DNA of 64,000 nucleotides from an uncultured Lachnospiraceae bacterium (GCA_934376945.1 CAKRPI010000001.1:1-64000); one strand, 5' to 3'; shown: positions 16,567 through 27,667, counted from the stretch's first letter. Notes: generated from the sequence alone by a model not told the origin. Translations and numbers: made by a program.

Positions 16567-19500
16567 TTAAATAGTTTCCTGTTTGTTCAGATTTTTTACA
16601 GCGGTAGAAAGCATCAGTTTAATTCGATTCAGCTGATTGACCTCGCTGGCACCCGGATCGTAGTCGATCGCAACGATATTGGAAGTCGGATACTGTCTGC
16701 GCAGCTCTTTGATCACTCCTTTTCCGACCACGTGGTTTGGCAGGCAGGCAAATGGCTGTGTGCAGACGATATTGTTCACGCCGGAATGAATCAGTTCAAG
16801 CATTTCTCCGGTCAGAAACCAGCCTTCACCGGTCTGATTTCCGCAGGATACAATATCGGAAGCCATTTTTGCAAGCTCCTGAATGTGGCATGGCGGATCA
16901 AAGTGTTCACTTTTTGCGAGTGCCTTTGCGGCGGTGCCGCGTAGCTTCTCGAGAAATGCGATCCCGAAGTTTGCGATTGTAGCGGAAGTTTTTTTCGTGC
17001 CCAGATATTCTGCTTTGAAATTCTGGTTGTAGAAGCAGTAAAGCAGAAAATCCATCAGATCCGGAACGACAGCCTGAGCCCCTTCGGATTCCAGAAGTTC
17101 TACAAGATAATTATTTGCCGCAGGCAGAAACTTTACGAGGATCTCACCGACAACACCAACCTTAGGTTTTTTTTCGTCAGTGATCGGAAGGGTGTCAAAA
17201 TCATGGATGATTTCACGGCAGATCTTTTTGAATTCCCGGTAGGTAGGTCTTCCGGACAAAAATTCACAGCAGCGCTGCTCCCATTTGCGGTGCAGCTCAT
17301 TTGCGGATCCGGCTACCTTTTCGTAAGGGCGCATGCGGTAAAGACAGCGCATAAAAATATCACCGAATACAACAGCAAACATACCGCGCTTTATAAGAGA
17401 ATAGCTGATCGTAAATCCCGGATTACTTTCAAGGCCGCTTAAATTGATCGAAATAACAGGAATTTGCTCCATACCTGCTTTTTTCAGGGCACGCCGGATG
17501 AAGCCAACGTAATTGGAAGCACGGCATCCGCCGCCGGTTTGTGACATCAGAACGGCAGTATGATTCAGATCGTATTTTCCGGAGAGCAATGCTTCCATGA
17601 CCTGTCCAACGACCATCAGCGATGGATAGCAGGCATCATTGTTGACATATTTCAGACCGACATCGACAGATTTTTTATTATCATTCGGAAGAACAATAAG
17701 ATTGTAATCCGATGCATTAAAGGCGGCTTCGAGCATTTTGAAATGGATCGGCGACATCTGCGGGCAGAGAATCGTATATTTTTTGCGCATTTCTTTTGTG
17801 AAAATCACGCGTGGAGTGCTGGAGGGTACGATTTTACGGTTCGTACCGTGCCGTTCCTTACGAACGCGGATCGCAGAAATCAGAGAACGAACGCGGATTC
17901 TTGCAGCGCCCAGATTGTTGACTTCATCGATCTTAAGACAGGTATAGATTTTGTCAGAGCCGGACAGAATATCGTTTACCTGGTCTGTTGTAACGGCATC
18001 CAGTCCGCAGCCAAAGGAGTTGAGCTGAATCAGATCCAGATCCTCTCTTGTCTTGACAAAATTTGCAGCGGCATAAAGACGGCTGTGATACATCCACTGG
18101 TCGAGTACGACAAGCGGCCGTTCCACCGGATTGAGGTTGGAGACGGAATCCTCGGTAAGGACAGCAAGTCCGTAGGAATTAATCAATTCCGGAATTCCAT
18201 GGTTGATTTCGGAATCAATGTGATAGGGTCTTCCGGCAAGGACGATTCCGTGGCGTCCGGTTTCTTTGAGGTATTTTAATGTTTCCTGTCCTTTGTCATA
18301 CATGGCCTGGCGAGTGTGTGCCAGTTCCTCCCAGCCGGCCTTTGCGGCAGCCTCCAGTTCTGCAGGAGGAATATCAGGAAATGCCTTTTTCAATCCGCTT
18401 GTTACGGTTTCAAGGCTTGTAAAAGCGATGAATGGATTCTCAAAGCGAATGTGTTCTGTGCGCAGTGACTCCACGTTATTTTTGATGTTTTCCGCATAAG
18501 ATGTGACGATCGGGCAGTTATAATGATTGCCTGCATCCGGAAATTCAGTCCTTTCATACGGAATACAAGGATAAAAAATGTACTTGATTCCTTTTTTGAT
18601 CAGCCATTCAATGTGTCCATGTGCCAGCTTGGCCGGGTAGCATTCGGATTCACTTGGAATCGATTCAATACCGAGCTCGTAAATTTTTCTGGTGGACGAA
18701 GGAGAGAGCACCACGCGGTATTTCAAGGCTGTGAAGAAACGGAACCAGAACGGATAATCCTCATACATGTTCAGTACACGCGGAATACCGACGGTACCGC
18801 GAACTGCCTCATCCTCCGAAAGTGGTTCGTAGGAGAAGAGCAGCTTGTTTTTGAATTCAAACAGATTTGGCACGTGATCTTTGTTGCGCTCTTTGCCGAT
18901 GCCGCGTTCGCAGCGGTTTCCGCTGACAAACTGGCGTCCGCCGGAAAAACGATTGATAGTCAGACGGCACTGATTGGTACAGCCCTTGCATTTTGCCATG
19001 GAAGTGGTGAAAGTAAGAGCATTAATCCGGTCAATGGACAGCATCGTTGTTTCCGTTCCCTCTTTATAGCGCTCTCTTGCAATGAGGGCTGCACCAAAGG
19101 CACCCATAATACCGGCGATATCCGGACGAATCGCTTCACAGCCTGCAATGCGTTCAAAGCTGCGCAGAACTGCGTCATTGTAAAAGGTACCGCCCTGTAC
19201 CACGATGTGACGGCCAAGCTCAGTCGCATCAGAAACTTTGATTACCTTATATAATGCGTTTTTGATAACGGAATAAGCAAGTCCGGCAGAGATATCCGAA
19301 ACATCAGCGCCTTCTTTTTGTGCCTGTTTTACCTTGGAATTCATGAATACGGTACAGCGGGTGCCAAGATCGATCGGATGTTTTGCAAACAAAGCTGCTT
19401 TTGCAAAATCCTGTACAGAGTAATTCAGAGATTTTGCAAATGTTTCGATAAAGGAACCGCAGCCGGAGGAGCAGGCCTCATTGAGCTGAACACTGTCAAC

Positions 19501-20850
19501 GGTTCTGTTTTTGATTTTGATACATTTCATATCCTGACCGCCGATATCGAGGATGCAGTCAACATCAGGATCAAAGAAGGACGCGGCATAATAGTGAGAG
19601 ACAGTCTCAACCTCGCCTTCGTCAAGCATCAGTGCAGCCTTGATCAGTGCTTCACCATAGCCGGTAGAACAGGAATAGGAAATATGTGCAGTTGCCGGAA
19701 GCTTGCTGTAGATATCCTGGATCGCATGGATGGCCGTGCGGAGAGGACTGCCGTTGTTGTTGCTGTAAAATGAGTATAGCAAAGAACCATCTTCGCCGAC
19801 AAGCGCAGCCTTTGTGGTAGTAGAACCGGCATCAATGCCGAGAAAGCAATTTCCGGAATAAGAGCCAAGCGGAGCCGTTTTTACCTGATACTGATTCTGA
19901 CGACGGATAAAAAGCTCATAATCCTCCTGACAGCGGAACAACGGTTCCATACGGGCTACTTCAAAATCCAGATGGATTGCGTGGGAAAGACGTTCTTCCA
20001 GTGAGGCAAGAGTTGTGACCACAGTCGTTTTTGCATTGAGCGCAGAGCCGATCGCAGCAAAAAGATGAGAATTTTCCGGTACCAGCGCATGCTCGTCGTC
20101 CAGCTCGAGCGTACGGATGAATGCGGTCCTCAGCTCAGAAAGAAAGTGAAGAGGGCCACCCAGAAACGTTACATGACCGCGGATCGGCTTTCCGCAGGCA
20201 AGACCGGAGATCGTCTGATTGACAACCGCCTGAAAAATGGATGCGGAGAGGTCTTCTTTTGTGGCGCCTTCGTTGATCAGAGGCTGGATGTCTGATTTTG
20301 CAAAAACACCGCAGCGTGCAGCAATGGAATAAAGAGACTGGTAATTTTTCGCATATTCATTTAATCCGGATGCGTCAGTCTGCAGCAGGGAAGCCATCTG
20401 ATCAATAAAAGAACCTGTGCCGCCTGCGCAGATACCGTTCATACGCTGCTCGACATTTCCGTTTTCAAAATAAATAATCTTTGCATCTTCACCACCGAGT
20501 TCAATTGCGACATCTGTCAGAGGTACAAGGTGTTCCAGAGAGGAAGCAACTGCGATGACTTCCTGTACGAAAGGAATCTCAAGATGGTTTGCGAGCGTCA
20601 GCCCGCCGGAGCCTGTGATGACCGGGGAAATCTGAAGATCGCCGAGCTTTTCACGGGCTTCACGGATAAGGCCAGACAGTGTTTCCTGAATATTGGCATA
20701 ATGTCTTCGATAATCTGAAAAAAGAAGTTCCTGATCAGGGGAGAGAACTGCGACTTTTACAGTCGTAGAGCCAATATCAATGCCTAATGTATGTAATGTA
20801 GTAACTGCCATGAAAGTATTTGCGGGAAAATCCCGCGCCTCCTTTTTCAT
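16567..20850 (-). CDS. giant acyl-CoA dehydratase activase-related protein with two ATPase domains
   Basis: The 1,427-residue protein belongs to the 2-hydroxyacyl-CoA dehydratase activator group. Two ASKHA-type BadF/BcrA ATPase domains lie in tandem: [14 protein letters not shown] at residues 23-36 with CAGGTGSF, and [14 protein letters not shown] near 340 with CSSGCGSF; the cysteine in each GxGSF motif is a [4Fe-4S] ligand in true activators. A middle region with CKGCTNQC (near 635) and a large C-terminal dehydratase-like part with several cysteines follow. Such fused proteins are widespread in Clostridia, but their substrate is unknown. No classical dehydratase genes are adjacent. The start is uncertain: the ATG at 20850 has no site, while AAGGAGG lies just inside the frame, 26 bases before a second ATG at 20811. 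Confidence 0.8.
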   Translation of the reverse strand: MKKEARDFPANTFMAVTTLHTLGIDIGSTTVKVAVLSPDQELLFSDYRRHYANIQETLSGLIREAREKLGDLQISPVITGSGGLTLANHLEIPFVQEVIAVASSLEHLVPLTDVAIELGGEDAKIIYFENGNVEQRMNGICAGGTGSFIDQMASLLQTDASGLNEYAKNYQSLYSIAARCGVFAKSDIQPLINEGATKEDLSASIFQAVVNQTISGLACGKPIRGHVTFLGGPLHFLSELRTAFIRTLELDDEHALVPENSHLFAAIGSALNAKTTVVTTLASLEERLSHAIHLDFEVARMEPLFRCQEDYELFIRRQNQYQVKTAPLGSYSGNCFLGIDAGSTTTKAALVGEDGSLLYSFYSNNNGSPLRTAIHAIQDIYSKLPATAHISYSCSTGYGEALIKAALMLDEGEVETVSHYYAASFFDPDVDCILDIGGQDMKCIKIKNRTVDSVQLNEACSSGCGSFIETFAKSLNYSVQDFAKAALFAKHPIDLGTRCTVFMNSKVKQAQKEGADVSDISAGLAYSVIKNALYKVIKVSDATELGRHIVVQGGTFYNDAVLRSFERIAGCEAIRPDIAGIMGAFGAALIARERYKEGTETTMLSIDRINALTFTTSMAKCKGCTNQCRLTINRFSGGRQFVSGNRCERGIGKERNKDHVPNLFEFKNKLLFSYEPLSEDEAVRGTVGIPRVLNMYEDYPFWFRFFTALKYRVVLSPSSTRKIYELGIESIPSESECYPAKLAHGHIEWLIKKGIKYIFYPCIPYERTEFPDAGNHYNCPIVTSYAENIKNNVESLRTEHIRFENPFIAFTSLETVTSGLKKAFPDIPPAELEAAAKAGWEELAHTRQAMYDKGQETLKYLKETGRHGIVLAGRPYHIDSEINHGIPELINSYGLAVLTEDSVSNLNPVERPLVVLDQWMYHSRLYAAANFVKTREDLDLIQLNSFGCGLDAVTTDQVNDILSGSDKIYTCLKIDEVNNLGAARIRVRSLISAIRVRKERHGTNRKIVPSSTPRVIFTKEMRKKYTILCPQMSPIHFKMLEAAFNASDYNLIVLPNDNKKSVDVGLKYVNNDACYPSLMVVGQVMEALLSGKYDLNHTAVLMSQTGGGCRASNYVGFIRRALKKAGMEQIPVISINLSGLESNPGFTISYSLIKRGMFAVVFGDIFMRCLYRMRPYEKVAGSANELHRKWEQRCCEFLSGRPTYREFKKICREIIHDFDTLPITDEKKPKVGVVGEILVKFLPAANNYLVELLESEGAQAVVPDLMDFLLYCFYNQNFKAEYLGTKKTSATIANFGIAFLEKLRGTAAKALAKSEHFDPPCHIQELAKMASDIVSCGNQTGEGWFLTGEMLELIHSGVNNIVCTQPFACLPNHVVGKGVIKELRRQYPTSNIVAIDYDPGASEVNQLNRIKLMLSTAVKNLNKQETI
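20822..20836 (-). promoter_or_regulatory. hairpin between Shine-Dalgarno and alternative start of the activase
   Basis: On the minus strand GCGGGA, a TTT loop and TCCCGC lie between AAGGAGG (about 20838-20845) and the ATG at 20811. Folding of this 6-bp stem would shorten the over-long spacing, so translation may start at 20811 and depend on structure. Confidence 0.4.
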
Positions 20851-20927
20851 TCTAAAAAACTGATTGGTAAGGTCATGGATTGTGAGTGTTCGCTTTATCC
20901 ATGAAAGTCACCAAAACAGTAATCCTG

Positions 20928-20956
20928 ATTATACGACAAAAATTTTAAAATATCAA
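20928..20956 (-). promoter_or_regulatory. sigma-A-type promoter for the activase gene
   Basis: On the minus strand TTGATA (20956-20951) and TATAAT (20933-20928) are separated by 17 bases. The leader of about 75 bases contains a 7-bp inverted repeat, CATGGAT at 20874-20880 with ATCCATG at 20897-20903, which could be an operator. Confidence 0.65.
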
Positions 20957-21313
20957 ATTACTTGCATTCGCAGGTATTTGCATATATACTAATATTTCAG
21001 AATGTTTTTTCAAGGAAGCATCGTTTTTTATGAAAAAATGTACATGCAGAAAAGCGATAATGAACAAAATGAAGTAGAAAACATGAAAGGACACTGGAAA
21101 AAACAGACAAAAATTTAATAAAATCAAAAAAGATAATTACTATGTTAAATTTTTGTTAAGAACAGGCAGATGACCGGAGATCAGACAGTTCCGGCGTGCG
21201 AAACAGAGCCGGGATCCGTAAAGTCCTGGCAGTCGATCGTATTTTTCAAACCGCTATGGGACCGGCCGGAGCGGAGCTGAGGAAAAACAGCAGTCATCTA
21301 AAGGAGGAGCTAC
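20957..21313. other. intergenic region upstream of tgt
   Basis: The first ~200 bases are AT-rich and hold nothing I recognise. From about 21170 the sequence becomes GC-richer and can form short hairpins (for example CCGGC near 21191 with GCCGG near 21209), which suggests a structured tgt leader. I could not match it to a known riboswitch. A convincing promoter for tgt was not found. AAAGGAGGAG lies 5 bases before the tgt ATG. Confidence 0.4.
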
Positions 21314-22447
21314 ATGTATAAAATCTTAAAAACAGACGGACGCGCAAAGCGTGCGGAGTTTACAACCGTGCATGGCACGGTGCAGACACCGGTATTCATG
21401 AATGTCGGTACGGCTGCTGCAATCAAAGGTGCTGTGGCAACTACAGATTTAAAGGAGATCGGAACACAGATCGAACTTTCCAATACGTATCATCTTCATG
21501 TGCGTCCGGGCGATGAAGTAGTAAGAAAGCTGGGAGGCCTGCATAAGTTTATGAATTGGGACCGTCCGATCTTGACGGATTCCGGCGGATTTCAGGTGTT
21601 TTCACTGGCCAGTCTCCGGAAGATCAAAGAAGAGGGCGTTTATTTCCAGTCGCATATTGATGGACGGAAAATTTTTATGGGACCGGAACAGAGTATGCAG
21701 ATCCAGTCGAATCTGGGATCTACGATTGCAATGGCATTCGACGAGTGTCCGTCAAGTGTGGCAGACCGGGACTATGTGCAGCGCTCGGTGGAGCGTACGA
21801 CAAGATGGCTGGCGCGCTGCAAGACGGAAATGAATCGTCTTAATGGCCTGGAAGGAACAGTGAATCCACATCAGATGCTGTTTGGAATTAATCAGGGAGC
21901 AATCTACGGGGATATCCGAATTGAGCATGCAAAGCAGATTCGGGAGATGGATCTGGACGGATATGCAGTCGGCGGACTTGCGGTTGGAGAAACGCATGAA
22001 CAGATGTACTATATCCTGGATGAGGTTGTCCCGTATCTTCCGAAGGAAAAACCGGTTTATCTCATGGGGGTCGGTACGCCACTTAATATTCTGGAAGCGG
22101 TGGATCGCGGTGTGGATTTCTTTGACTGTGTTTATCCGTCAAGAAACGGACGTCACGGTCATGTGTATACAAAAAACGGTAAGCTGAATTTATTTAATGC
22201 AAAATATGAGCTGGATGACCGCCCGATTGAGGAAGATTGTCAGTGCCCTGCCTGCCGGAATTACAGCAGAGCCTATATCCGCCATCTGCTTAAAGCAAAG
22301 GAAATGCTTGGCATGCGTCTGTGCGTACTGCATAATCTGTATTTTTACAATCATCTGATGGAAGATATACGCGGTGCGATTGAGGAGGGACGGTATCAGT
22401 CGTTCAAAAAGGAACGGGTGGACCGTTATACACAGGGAGAAGCTTAA
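21314..22447 (+). CDS. tgt: queuine tRNA-ribosyltransferase
   Basis: The 377-residue enzyme exchanges guanine 34 of GUN-anticodon tRNAs for the queuosine precursor preQ1. Seen: DSGGFQVFSLASLRKI with the catalytic Asp, GGLAVGE, and a C-terminal zinc site CQCPACRNYSRAYIRHL with a following HN. Length is normal. It stands next to yajC as in many bacteria (tgt-yajC-secDF), but secDF are not present; a terminator follows yajC. No queA or ruvB lies upstream. Confidence 0.95.
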   Translation: MYKILKTDGRAKRAEFTTVHGTVQTPVFMNVGTAAAIKGAVATTDLKEIGTQIELSNTYHLHVRPGDEVVRKLGGLHKFMNWDRPILTDSGGFQVFSLASLRKIKEEGVYFQSHIDGRKIFMGPEQSMQIQSNLGSTIAMAFDECPSSVADRDYVQRSVERTTRWLARCKTEMNRLNGLEGTVNPHQMLFGINQGAIYGDIRIEHAKQIREMDLDGYAVGGLAVGETHEQMYYILDEVVPYLPKEKPVYLMGVGTPLNILEAVDRGVDFFDCVYPSRNGRHGHVYTKNGKLNLFNAKYELDDRPIEEDCQCPACRNYSRAYIRHLLKAKEMLGMRLCVLHNLYFYNHLMEDIRGAIEEGRYQSFKKERVDRYTQGEA

Positions 22448-22484
22448 AATACAGACAGTTTATGGTTGTTTTATAAAATTTTAC

Positions 22485-22513
22485 TTGCCCTATGTGTGTG
22501 GATTGTGTATTAT
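22485..22513 (+). promoter_or_regulatory. promoter for yajC
   Basis: TTGCCC at 22485-22490 and TATTAT at 22508-22513 are separated by 17 bases, 36 bases before the yajC start. yajC may thus be transcribed independently of tgt. Confidence 0.5.
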
Positions 22514-22548
22514 AGTAGGGATATGTGCAAAACAAGGAGGAACGAAGC

Positions 22549-22863
22549 ATGATGAATCTTTTAGCAGAGTCTGCCGGTACTGCTGGCGGTGGAATTGCAC
22601 TGATGCTGATCTATATTGTGATCATTGGTGCGGCAATGTATTTCTTTGCAATTCGTCCGCAGAAGAAAGAGCAGAAGAGAATGTCTGCAATGCTTTCTGC
22701 CCTTGAAATCGGTGACACAGTTGTAACAACAAGTGGTTTTTACGGCGTTGTAATCGACATTACAGATGAAGACTGTATTGTAGAGTTCGGAAGCAATAAG
22801 AACTGCCGTATCCCGATGAAAAAGAGCGCGATTGCTGAGGTAGAAAAGCCAGGAGAAGCATAA
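22549..22863 (+). CDS. yajC: preprotein translocase subunit YajC
   Basis: The 104-residue protein has one N-terminal membrane segment (about 15-36) followed by FAIRPQKKEQKR and a small beta-rich cytoplasmic domain with GDTVVTTSGFYGVV, the standard YajC pattern. It associates with SecDF at the Sec translocon. Of two adjacent ATGs I chose 22549, with AAGGAGG 8 bases upstream. Confidence 0.93.
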   Translation: MMNLLAESAGTAGGGIALMLIYIVIIGAAMYFFAIRPQKKEQKRMSAMLSALEIGDTVVTTSGFYGVVIDITDEDCIVEFGSNKNCRIPMKKSAIAEVEKPGEA

Positions 22864-22877
22864 AGCACAGAAAATAT

Positions 22878-22916
22878 GCCGGCCACTGTCAAATGCGACA
22901 GTGTGTCGGCTTTTTT
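22878..22916 (+). terminator. terminator after yajC
   Basis: A stem of about 13 bp (GCCGGCCACTGTC with GACAGTGTGTCGGC) is followed by six T residues. Confidence 0.8.
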
Positions 22917-22968
22917 CATGGTCTTTTCGCCTGTTGTGGTAAAAGAAAAGATTTAACGAATTAAACAG

Positions 22969-22997
22969 TTGAAATCTGAAGGAAAATGCATTATGAT
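22969..22997 (+). promoter_or_regulatory. promoter for the leuB-ilvD-ilvB operon
   Basis: TTGAAA at 22969-22974 and TATGAT at 22992-22997 are separated by 17 bases. The predicted start near 23004 leaves a ~160-base untranslated leader before leuB. Confidence 0.6.
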
Positions 22998-23003
22998 AAT
23001 GAG

Positions 23004-23165
23004 AAAGCTTTTGGCAGATGTGCGCTTTGCTCGTCCGTCTGCCGGAAACGGCTGATTGACTGGGAAAAACAGTCCGGACAGAGGCCTGCCGCTTTGCATT
23101 AAAAAACGTATGAGAAAAAAGCGGAAAGGCAGAGAAAAATCAGTCAGCGGAAAGGATGACAGAAC
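23004..23165 (+). promoter_or_regulatory. structured leader of the leuB operon, possible attenuator
   Basis: Several complementary pairs are visible: GGCAGA 23013-23018 with TCTGCC 23038-23043, GACTG 23058-23062 with CAGTC 23070-23074, and CCGCTTT 23089-23095 with AAAGCGG 23118-23124. There is no T-box consensus, no leucine-rich leader peptide and no hairpin with a clear T run, so the mechanism is open. Confidence 0.35.
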
Positions 23166-24248
23166 ATGAATTACAGAATTGGAGTCATTCCGGGAGACGG
23201 AATCGGACCGGAAATTGTAAAGGAAGCACGCAAAGTACTGGACAGGGCAGCCAAAAAATTTGGTTTTACGCTGGAATATACAGAACTGTTGATGGGTGGA
23301 GCTTCAATCGATGTAAATGGAGTACCATTGACGGATGAGACGATTGAGACGGCAAAAAAAATGGATGCTGTTTTGATGGGATCGATCGGAGGGGATGCAA
23401 AAACCTCTCCGTGGTATCAGCTTCCACCGGAGAAAAGACCGGAAGCCGGCCTTTTAAAGCTTCGCAAGTCATTAAACCTGTTTGCAAACCTGCGGCCGGC
23501 TTATCTGTATGAGGAGTTAAAGGCAGCATGCCCGCTGAAGGATGAGATCATCGGTGACGGATTTGATATGCTGATTATGCGAGAACTGACCGGAGGGCTG
23601 TATTTCGGAGCAAGAAACACGGTTGAGAAAAACGGCGTAAAGGAAGCAACAGATACGCTGGTATATAATGAAAATGAGATTCGCCGCATTGCAGTCAGAG
23701 GATTTGATATCGCAAAAAAGCGCCGCAAAAAGGTATGCAGTGTCGACAAGGCAAATGTACTGGATTCCTCCAGACTCTGGAGAAGTGTGGTTGAAGAGGT
23801 TTCGAAGGATTATCCGGATGTCGAGCTGTCACATATGCTTGTGGACAACTGCGCGATGCAGCTGGTTAAAAATCCGGCACAGTTTGATGTGATTCTGACG
23901 GAGAATATGTTTGGTGATATTCTGTCAGATGAGGCGAGCATGGTGACTGGTTCAATCGGTATGCTTTCTTCCGCATCCTTAAATGAAACAAAGTTTGGTT
24001 TGTACGAGCCGAGCCACGGCTCAGCACCGGATATTGCAGGACAGAATATTGCGAATCCGATTGCAACGATCCTGTCAGCGGCGATGCTGCTTCGTTATTC
24101 TCTGGATCAGGATGAAGCGGCAGATGCGATTGAGGCAGCAGTAAAGCAGGTGCTCAAAGATGGTTACCGTACCGTGGATATCATGTCCGAGGGCTGCAAA
24201 GAAGTTGGAACAGAAGAAATGGGAACACAAATTACAGAGAGAATCTGA
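23166..24248 (+). CDS. leuB: 3-isopropylmalate dehydrogenase
   Basis: The 360-residue NAD-dependent enzyme oxidises 3-isopropylmalate in leucine synthesis. Seen: [12 protein letters not shown] at the N-terminus, the GSIGGDAKT loop, [13 protein letters not shown], a [14 protein letters not shown] segment, [14 protein letters not shown] with metal-binding Asp residues, and [18 protein letters not shown]. Length is typical. It heads leuB-ilvD-ilvB, with gaps of 44 and 24 bases; leuA, leuC and leuD are not in the window. Confidence 0.95.
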   Translation: MNYRIGVIPGDGIGPEIVKEARKVLDRAAKKFGFTLEYTELLMGGASIDVNGVPLTDETIETAKKMDAVLMGSIGGDAKTSPWYQLPPEKRPEAGLLKLRKSLNLFANLRPAYLYEELKAACPLKDEIIGDGFDMLIMRELTGGLYFGARNTVEKNGVKEATDTLVYNENEIRRIAVRGFDIAKKRRKKVCSVDKANVLDSSRLWRSVVEEVSKDYPDVELSHMLVDNCAMQLVKNPAQFDVILTENMFGDILSDEASMVTGSIGMLSSASLNETKFGLYEPSHGSAPDIAGQNIANPIATILSAAMLLRYSLDQDEAADAIEAAVKQVLKDGYRTVDIMSEGCKEVGTEEMGTQITERI

Positions 24249-24292
24249 ACTGGTCACAGAGCTGATTTACATAGAGAGTGAGGAATGACATT

Positions 24293-25969
24293 ATGAAAAG
24301 TGACGCAGTAAAAAAAGGAATCCAGCAGGCACCGCATCGGTCTTTGTTTAACGCACTTGGACTGACTGAGGAAGAAATGAAGCGGCCGCTGATCGGTATC
24401 GTAAATTCTTATAATGAGATTGTGCCGGGGCATATGAATCTGGATAAAATCACAGAGGCAGTAAAGATGGGTGTGGCGATGGCAGGCGGTGTCCCGCGTG
24501 TGTTCCCGGCGATTGCAGTATGTGATGGAATTGCAATGGGGCATGTCGGAATGAAATATTCTCTTGTGACGAGAGATCTGATTGCAGATTCCACAGAGTG
24601 TATGGCGATCGCACATCAGTTTGATGCATTGGTCATGATTCCGAACTGTGACAAAAATGTACCGGGTCTTCTGATGGCAGCTGCAAGATTGAATATTCCG
24701 ACGATTTTTGTAAGCGGCGGTCCAATGCTTGCAGGTCATGTACATGGCAGAAAGCGTAGCCTTTCCAGTATGTTTGAGGCAGTAGGTGAGCATGCGGCAG
24801 GCAAGATGAGCGATGAAGAAGTAGTAGAATATGAAAATAAGGTGTGCCCGACCTGTGGGTCCTGCTCCGGTATGTATACCGCAAACAGCATGAACTGTTT
24901 AACAGAGGTCCTTGGTATGGGATTAAAGGGAAATGGAACAATTCCGGCAGTTTATTCTGAACGAATCCGTCTTGCAAAGATGGCAGGTATGCAGATCATG
25001 GAGCTGCTCAAGAAGGATATCCGCCCGAGGGATATTATGACAGAAAAAGCATTTATGAATGCACTGACGGTTGATATGGCGCTTGGATGCTCCACAAACA
25101 GTATGCTCCATCTTCCGGCGATCGCACATGAGGCGGGAGTGGAACTGAATGTGGATATTGCAAATGAAATCAGTGCGAGAACGCCGAATGTATGTCATTT
25201 GGCACCTGCAGGTCCGACGTATATGGAGGATCTGAATGAGGCCGGTGGTGTGTATGCTGTTATGAATGAGCTTTCTGAAAAGAACCTGCTGAATCTGGAT
25301 TGCATGACCGTTACAGGAAAGACAGTGGGAGAAAATATCAAGGGCTGCAGGAATCTGAATCCGGAAGTGATTCGTCCGTTGGATCATCCTTATAGTCCGA
25401 CAGGCGGCCTTGCGATTCTGAAAGGAAATCTGGCACCTGATTCCGGTGTCGTAAAGCGTTCAGCAGTGGTACCGGAAATGATGGTACATGAAGGACCGGC
25501 AAGAGTTTTTGATTGTGAGGAAGATGCAATTGCTGCAATCCTCGGCGGAAAGATTAACCCGGGCGACGTAGTAGTCATTCGTTACGAAGGACCGAAGGGC
25601 GGACCTGGTATGCGTGAAATGCTTAATCCAACCTCTGCAATTGCAGGTATGGGACTTGGATCGAGTGTTGCTCTGATTACGGATGGACGCTTCAGCGGCG
25701 CATCCCGTGGCGCATCGATCGGACACGTTTCTCCGGAGGCAGCAGTCGGAGGGCCGATCGCTTTGGTAGAGGAAGGGGATATTATTAAGATTGATATCCC
25801 GAATTGCAGTCTCCGGCTGGATGTCAGCGATGAGGTCCTGGCTGAGCGAAGAAGCAAATGGCAGCCAAGACAGCCGAAGATCACAACCGGTTATCTGGCA
25901 CGGTATGCTTCACTGGTAACTTCAGGAAATCGCGGAGCAATCCTTGAGGTACCAAAGAAGAATATATAA
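24293..25969 (+). CDS. ilvD: dihydroxy-acid dehydratase
   Basis: The 558-residue iron-sulfur dehydratase makes the 2-keto acids for valine and isoleucine. The cluster cysteines are visible in NCDKNVPG and [17 protein letters not shown]; the C-terminal [14 protein letters not shown] motif is intact. The ATG at 24293 has GTGAGGA 8-9 bases upstream; an upstream GTG at 24278 overlaps that site. Confidence 0.95.
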   Translation: MKSDAVKKGIQQAPHRSLFNALGLTEEEMKRPLIGIVNSYNEIVPGHMNLDKITEAVKMGVAMAGGVPRVFPAIAVCDGIAMGHVGMKYSLVTRDLIADSTECMAIAHQFDALVMIPNCDKNVPGLLMAAARLNIPTIFVSGGPMLAGHVHGRKRSLSSMFEAVGEHAAGKMSDEEVVEYENKVCPTCGSCSGMYTANSMNCLTEVLGMGLKGNGTIPAVYSERIRLAKMAGMQIMELLKKDIRPRDIMTEKAFMNALTVDMALGCSTNSMLHLPAIAHEAGVELNVDIANEISARTPNVCHLAPAGPTYMEDLNEAGGVYAVMNELSEKNLLNLDCMTVTGKTVGENIKGCRNLNPEVIRPLDHPYSPTGGLAILKGNLAPDSGVVKRSAVVPEMMVHEGPARVFDCEEDAIAAILGGKINPGDVVVIRYEGPKGGPGMREMLNPTSAIAGMGLGSSVALITDGRFSGASRGASIGHVSPEAAVGGPIALVEEGDIIKIDIPNCSLRLDVSDEVLAERRSKWQPRQPKITTGYLARYASLVTSGNRGAILEVPKKNI

Positions 25970-25993
25970 GAAAACGATGAAAGGATGTACGCA

Positions 25994-27667
25994 ATGAAAC
26001 TGACAGGATCAGAGATTGTTATTGAGTGTTTAAAGGAACAGGGCGTAGATACGATTTTCGGTTATCCGGGCGGAGCGATCCTGAATATATATGATGAGCT
26101 GTATAAGCACAGCAGTGAGATCCGGCATATTCTGACATCACATGAGCAGGGTGCTTCTCATGCAGCTGATGGATATGCGCGTGCAACAGGGAAGGTCGGT
26201 GTTTGCATGGCAACTTCCGGTCCTGGTGCGACAAATCTTGTAACGGGAATTGCAACGGCCTATATGGATTCCGTGCCGATTGTAGCGATCACTGCAAATG
26301 TTTCTGTACCGCTTCTCGGACGAGACAGCTTTCAGGAGGTTGATATCACCGGCATTACAATGCCGATCACAAAACATAATTATATTGTAAAAGATGTGGA
26401 AAAGCTGGCAGATACGATGCGTGATGCTTTCCGGATCGCACGTGAAGGAAGGCCGGGACCGGTACTGATCGATATTACAAAGGATGTGACGGCAGGCAGT
26501 GCAGAGTACACACCGGTAAAACCGGAGCCGATCGAACGCAATACCGAATACATCAAAGAAACAGATCTTGACCAGGCAGCAGCTCTGATTGAGTCATGCA
26601 GCCGCCCATTTGTGTTTGTTGGTGGAGGAGCAGTCATTTCTGATGCGGAGGATGAACTGAAGACCTTTGTGGATAAGATCCATGCACCGGTGGCAGACTC
26701 CCTGATGGGAAAGGGCGCCTACAGCGGAGCGAATGAACTGTACTGTGGAATGCTTGGTATGCATGGTACAAAGCCGGCAAATCTTGGGGTTACAAAATGT
26801 GATCTGCTGATCACGGTAGGCTCCAGATTCAGTGACCGTGTTATCGGTCAGGCAAAGGCCTTTGCAAAAAATGCAAAAATTATTCAGATTGATGTCGATC
26901 CGGCAGAGATCAATAAAAATATTCTGGTAGACTGCAGCATCATCGGTGACGTGCGGGAGGTGCTGAAACGGCTGAATGCCCGGATTAAGGAACAGCGTCA
27001 TGACGACTGGGATGAGCAGATCAGGGAACTGAAGAAAAAATATCCTTTGAAATACGATCACAATGCTTTAACCGGTCCATATATTATGGAAGAGATTGAC
27101 CGTCAGACAAAAGGGGATGCAATTATTGTGACGGAAGTCGGACAGCATCAGATGTGGGCAGCTCAGTATTACAAATACTTAAAGCCGCGCAGACTGCTGA
27201 CCTCAGGCGGCCTTGGTACGATGGGCTATGGACTTGGCGCCTCGCTTGGGGCAAAGATGGGATGTCCGGATAAGACGGTGATCAATATTGCAGGAGACGG
27301 CTGTTTCCGTATGAATATGAATGAGCTTGCAACTGCAGCACGTTATAATATTCCGGTTATTGAAGTGGTTATCAACAACCATGTACTTGGTATGGTGCGT
27401 CAGTGGCAGACGTTGTTTTACGGGGCACGGTATTCTCAGACGGTTTTGAACGATTCGGTTGATTTTGTGAAACTGGCAGAAGCGCTTGGTGTGGAAGCGT
27501 GTCGTGTGACAAAACCGGAAGAATTCGGTCCGGCACTGCAGCATGCAATTTCACTTGGAAAACCATACTTGATCGACTGTGTAATCGGCAGTGATGATAA
27601 AGTATTCCCAATGGTTCCGGCAGGAAAACCGATTGAGACTGTATTTGATCAGGACGATTTGGATTGA
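25994..27667 (+). CDS. ilvB: acetolactate synthase, large subunit
   Basis: The 557-residue thiamine-diphosphate enzyme condenses pyruvate for branched-chain amino acids. Seen: GYPGGAILNIYDEL, the catalytic Glu in SHEQGASHAADGYARATGKVG, a central domain, and the ThDP motif GDGCFRMNMNELATAARYNIPVIEVVINN. The ATG at 25994 has AAAGGA 8 bases upstream; the ATG at 25985 overlaps that site. No small regulatory subunit (ilvN) follows, since the next gene is serC. Confidence 0.94.
   Translation: MKLTGSEIVIECLKEQGVDTIFGYPGGAILNIYDELYKHSSEIRHILTSHEQGASHAADGYARATGKVGVCMATSGPGATNLVTGIATAYMDSVPIVAITANVSVPLLGRDSFQEVDITGITMPITKHNYIVKDVEKLADTMRDAFRIAREGRPGPVLIDITKDVTAGSAEYTPVKPEPIERNTEYIKETDLDQAAALIESCSRPFVFVGGGAVISDAEDELKTFVDKIHAPVADSLMGKGAYSGANELYCGMLGMHGTKPANLGVTKCDLLITVGSRFSDRVIGQAKAFAKNAKIIQIDVDPAEINKNILVDCSIIGDVREVLKRLNARIKEQRHDDWDEQIRELKKKYPLKYDHNALTGPYIMEEIDRQTKGDAIIVTEVGQHQMWAAQYYKYLKPRRLLTSGGLGTMGYGLGASLGAKMGCPDKTVINIAGDGCFRMNMNELATAARYNIPVIEVVINNHVLGMVRQWQTLFYGARYSQTVLNDSVDFVKLAEALGVEACRVTKPEEFGPALQHAISLGKPYLIDCVIGSDDKVFPMVPAGKPIETVFDQDDLD

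Noticed and set aside
22993-23055. Leucine leader peptide before leuB
   Set aside because: The 20-codon frame starts upstream of the predicted transcription start, has only two adjacent Leu codons and no Leu run.
22917-23165. T-box riboswitch in front of leuB
   Set aside because: I could not find the conserved T-box core sequence or a terminator/antiterminator pair with a T run.
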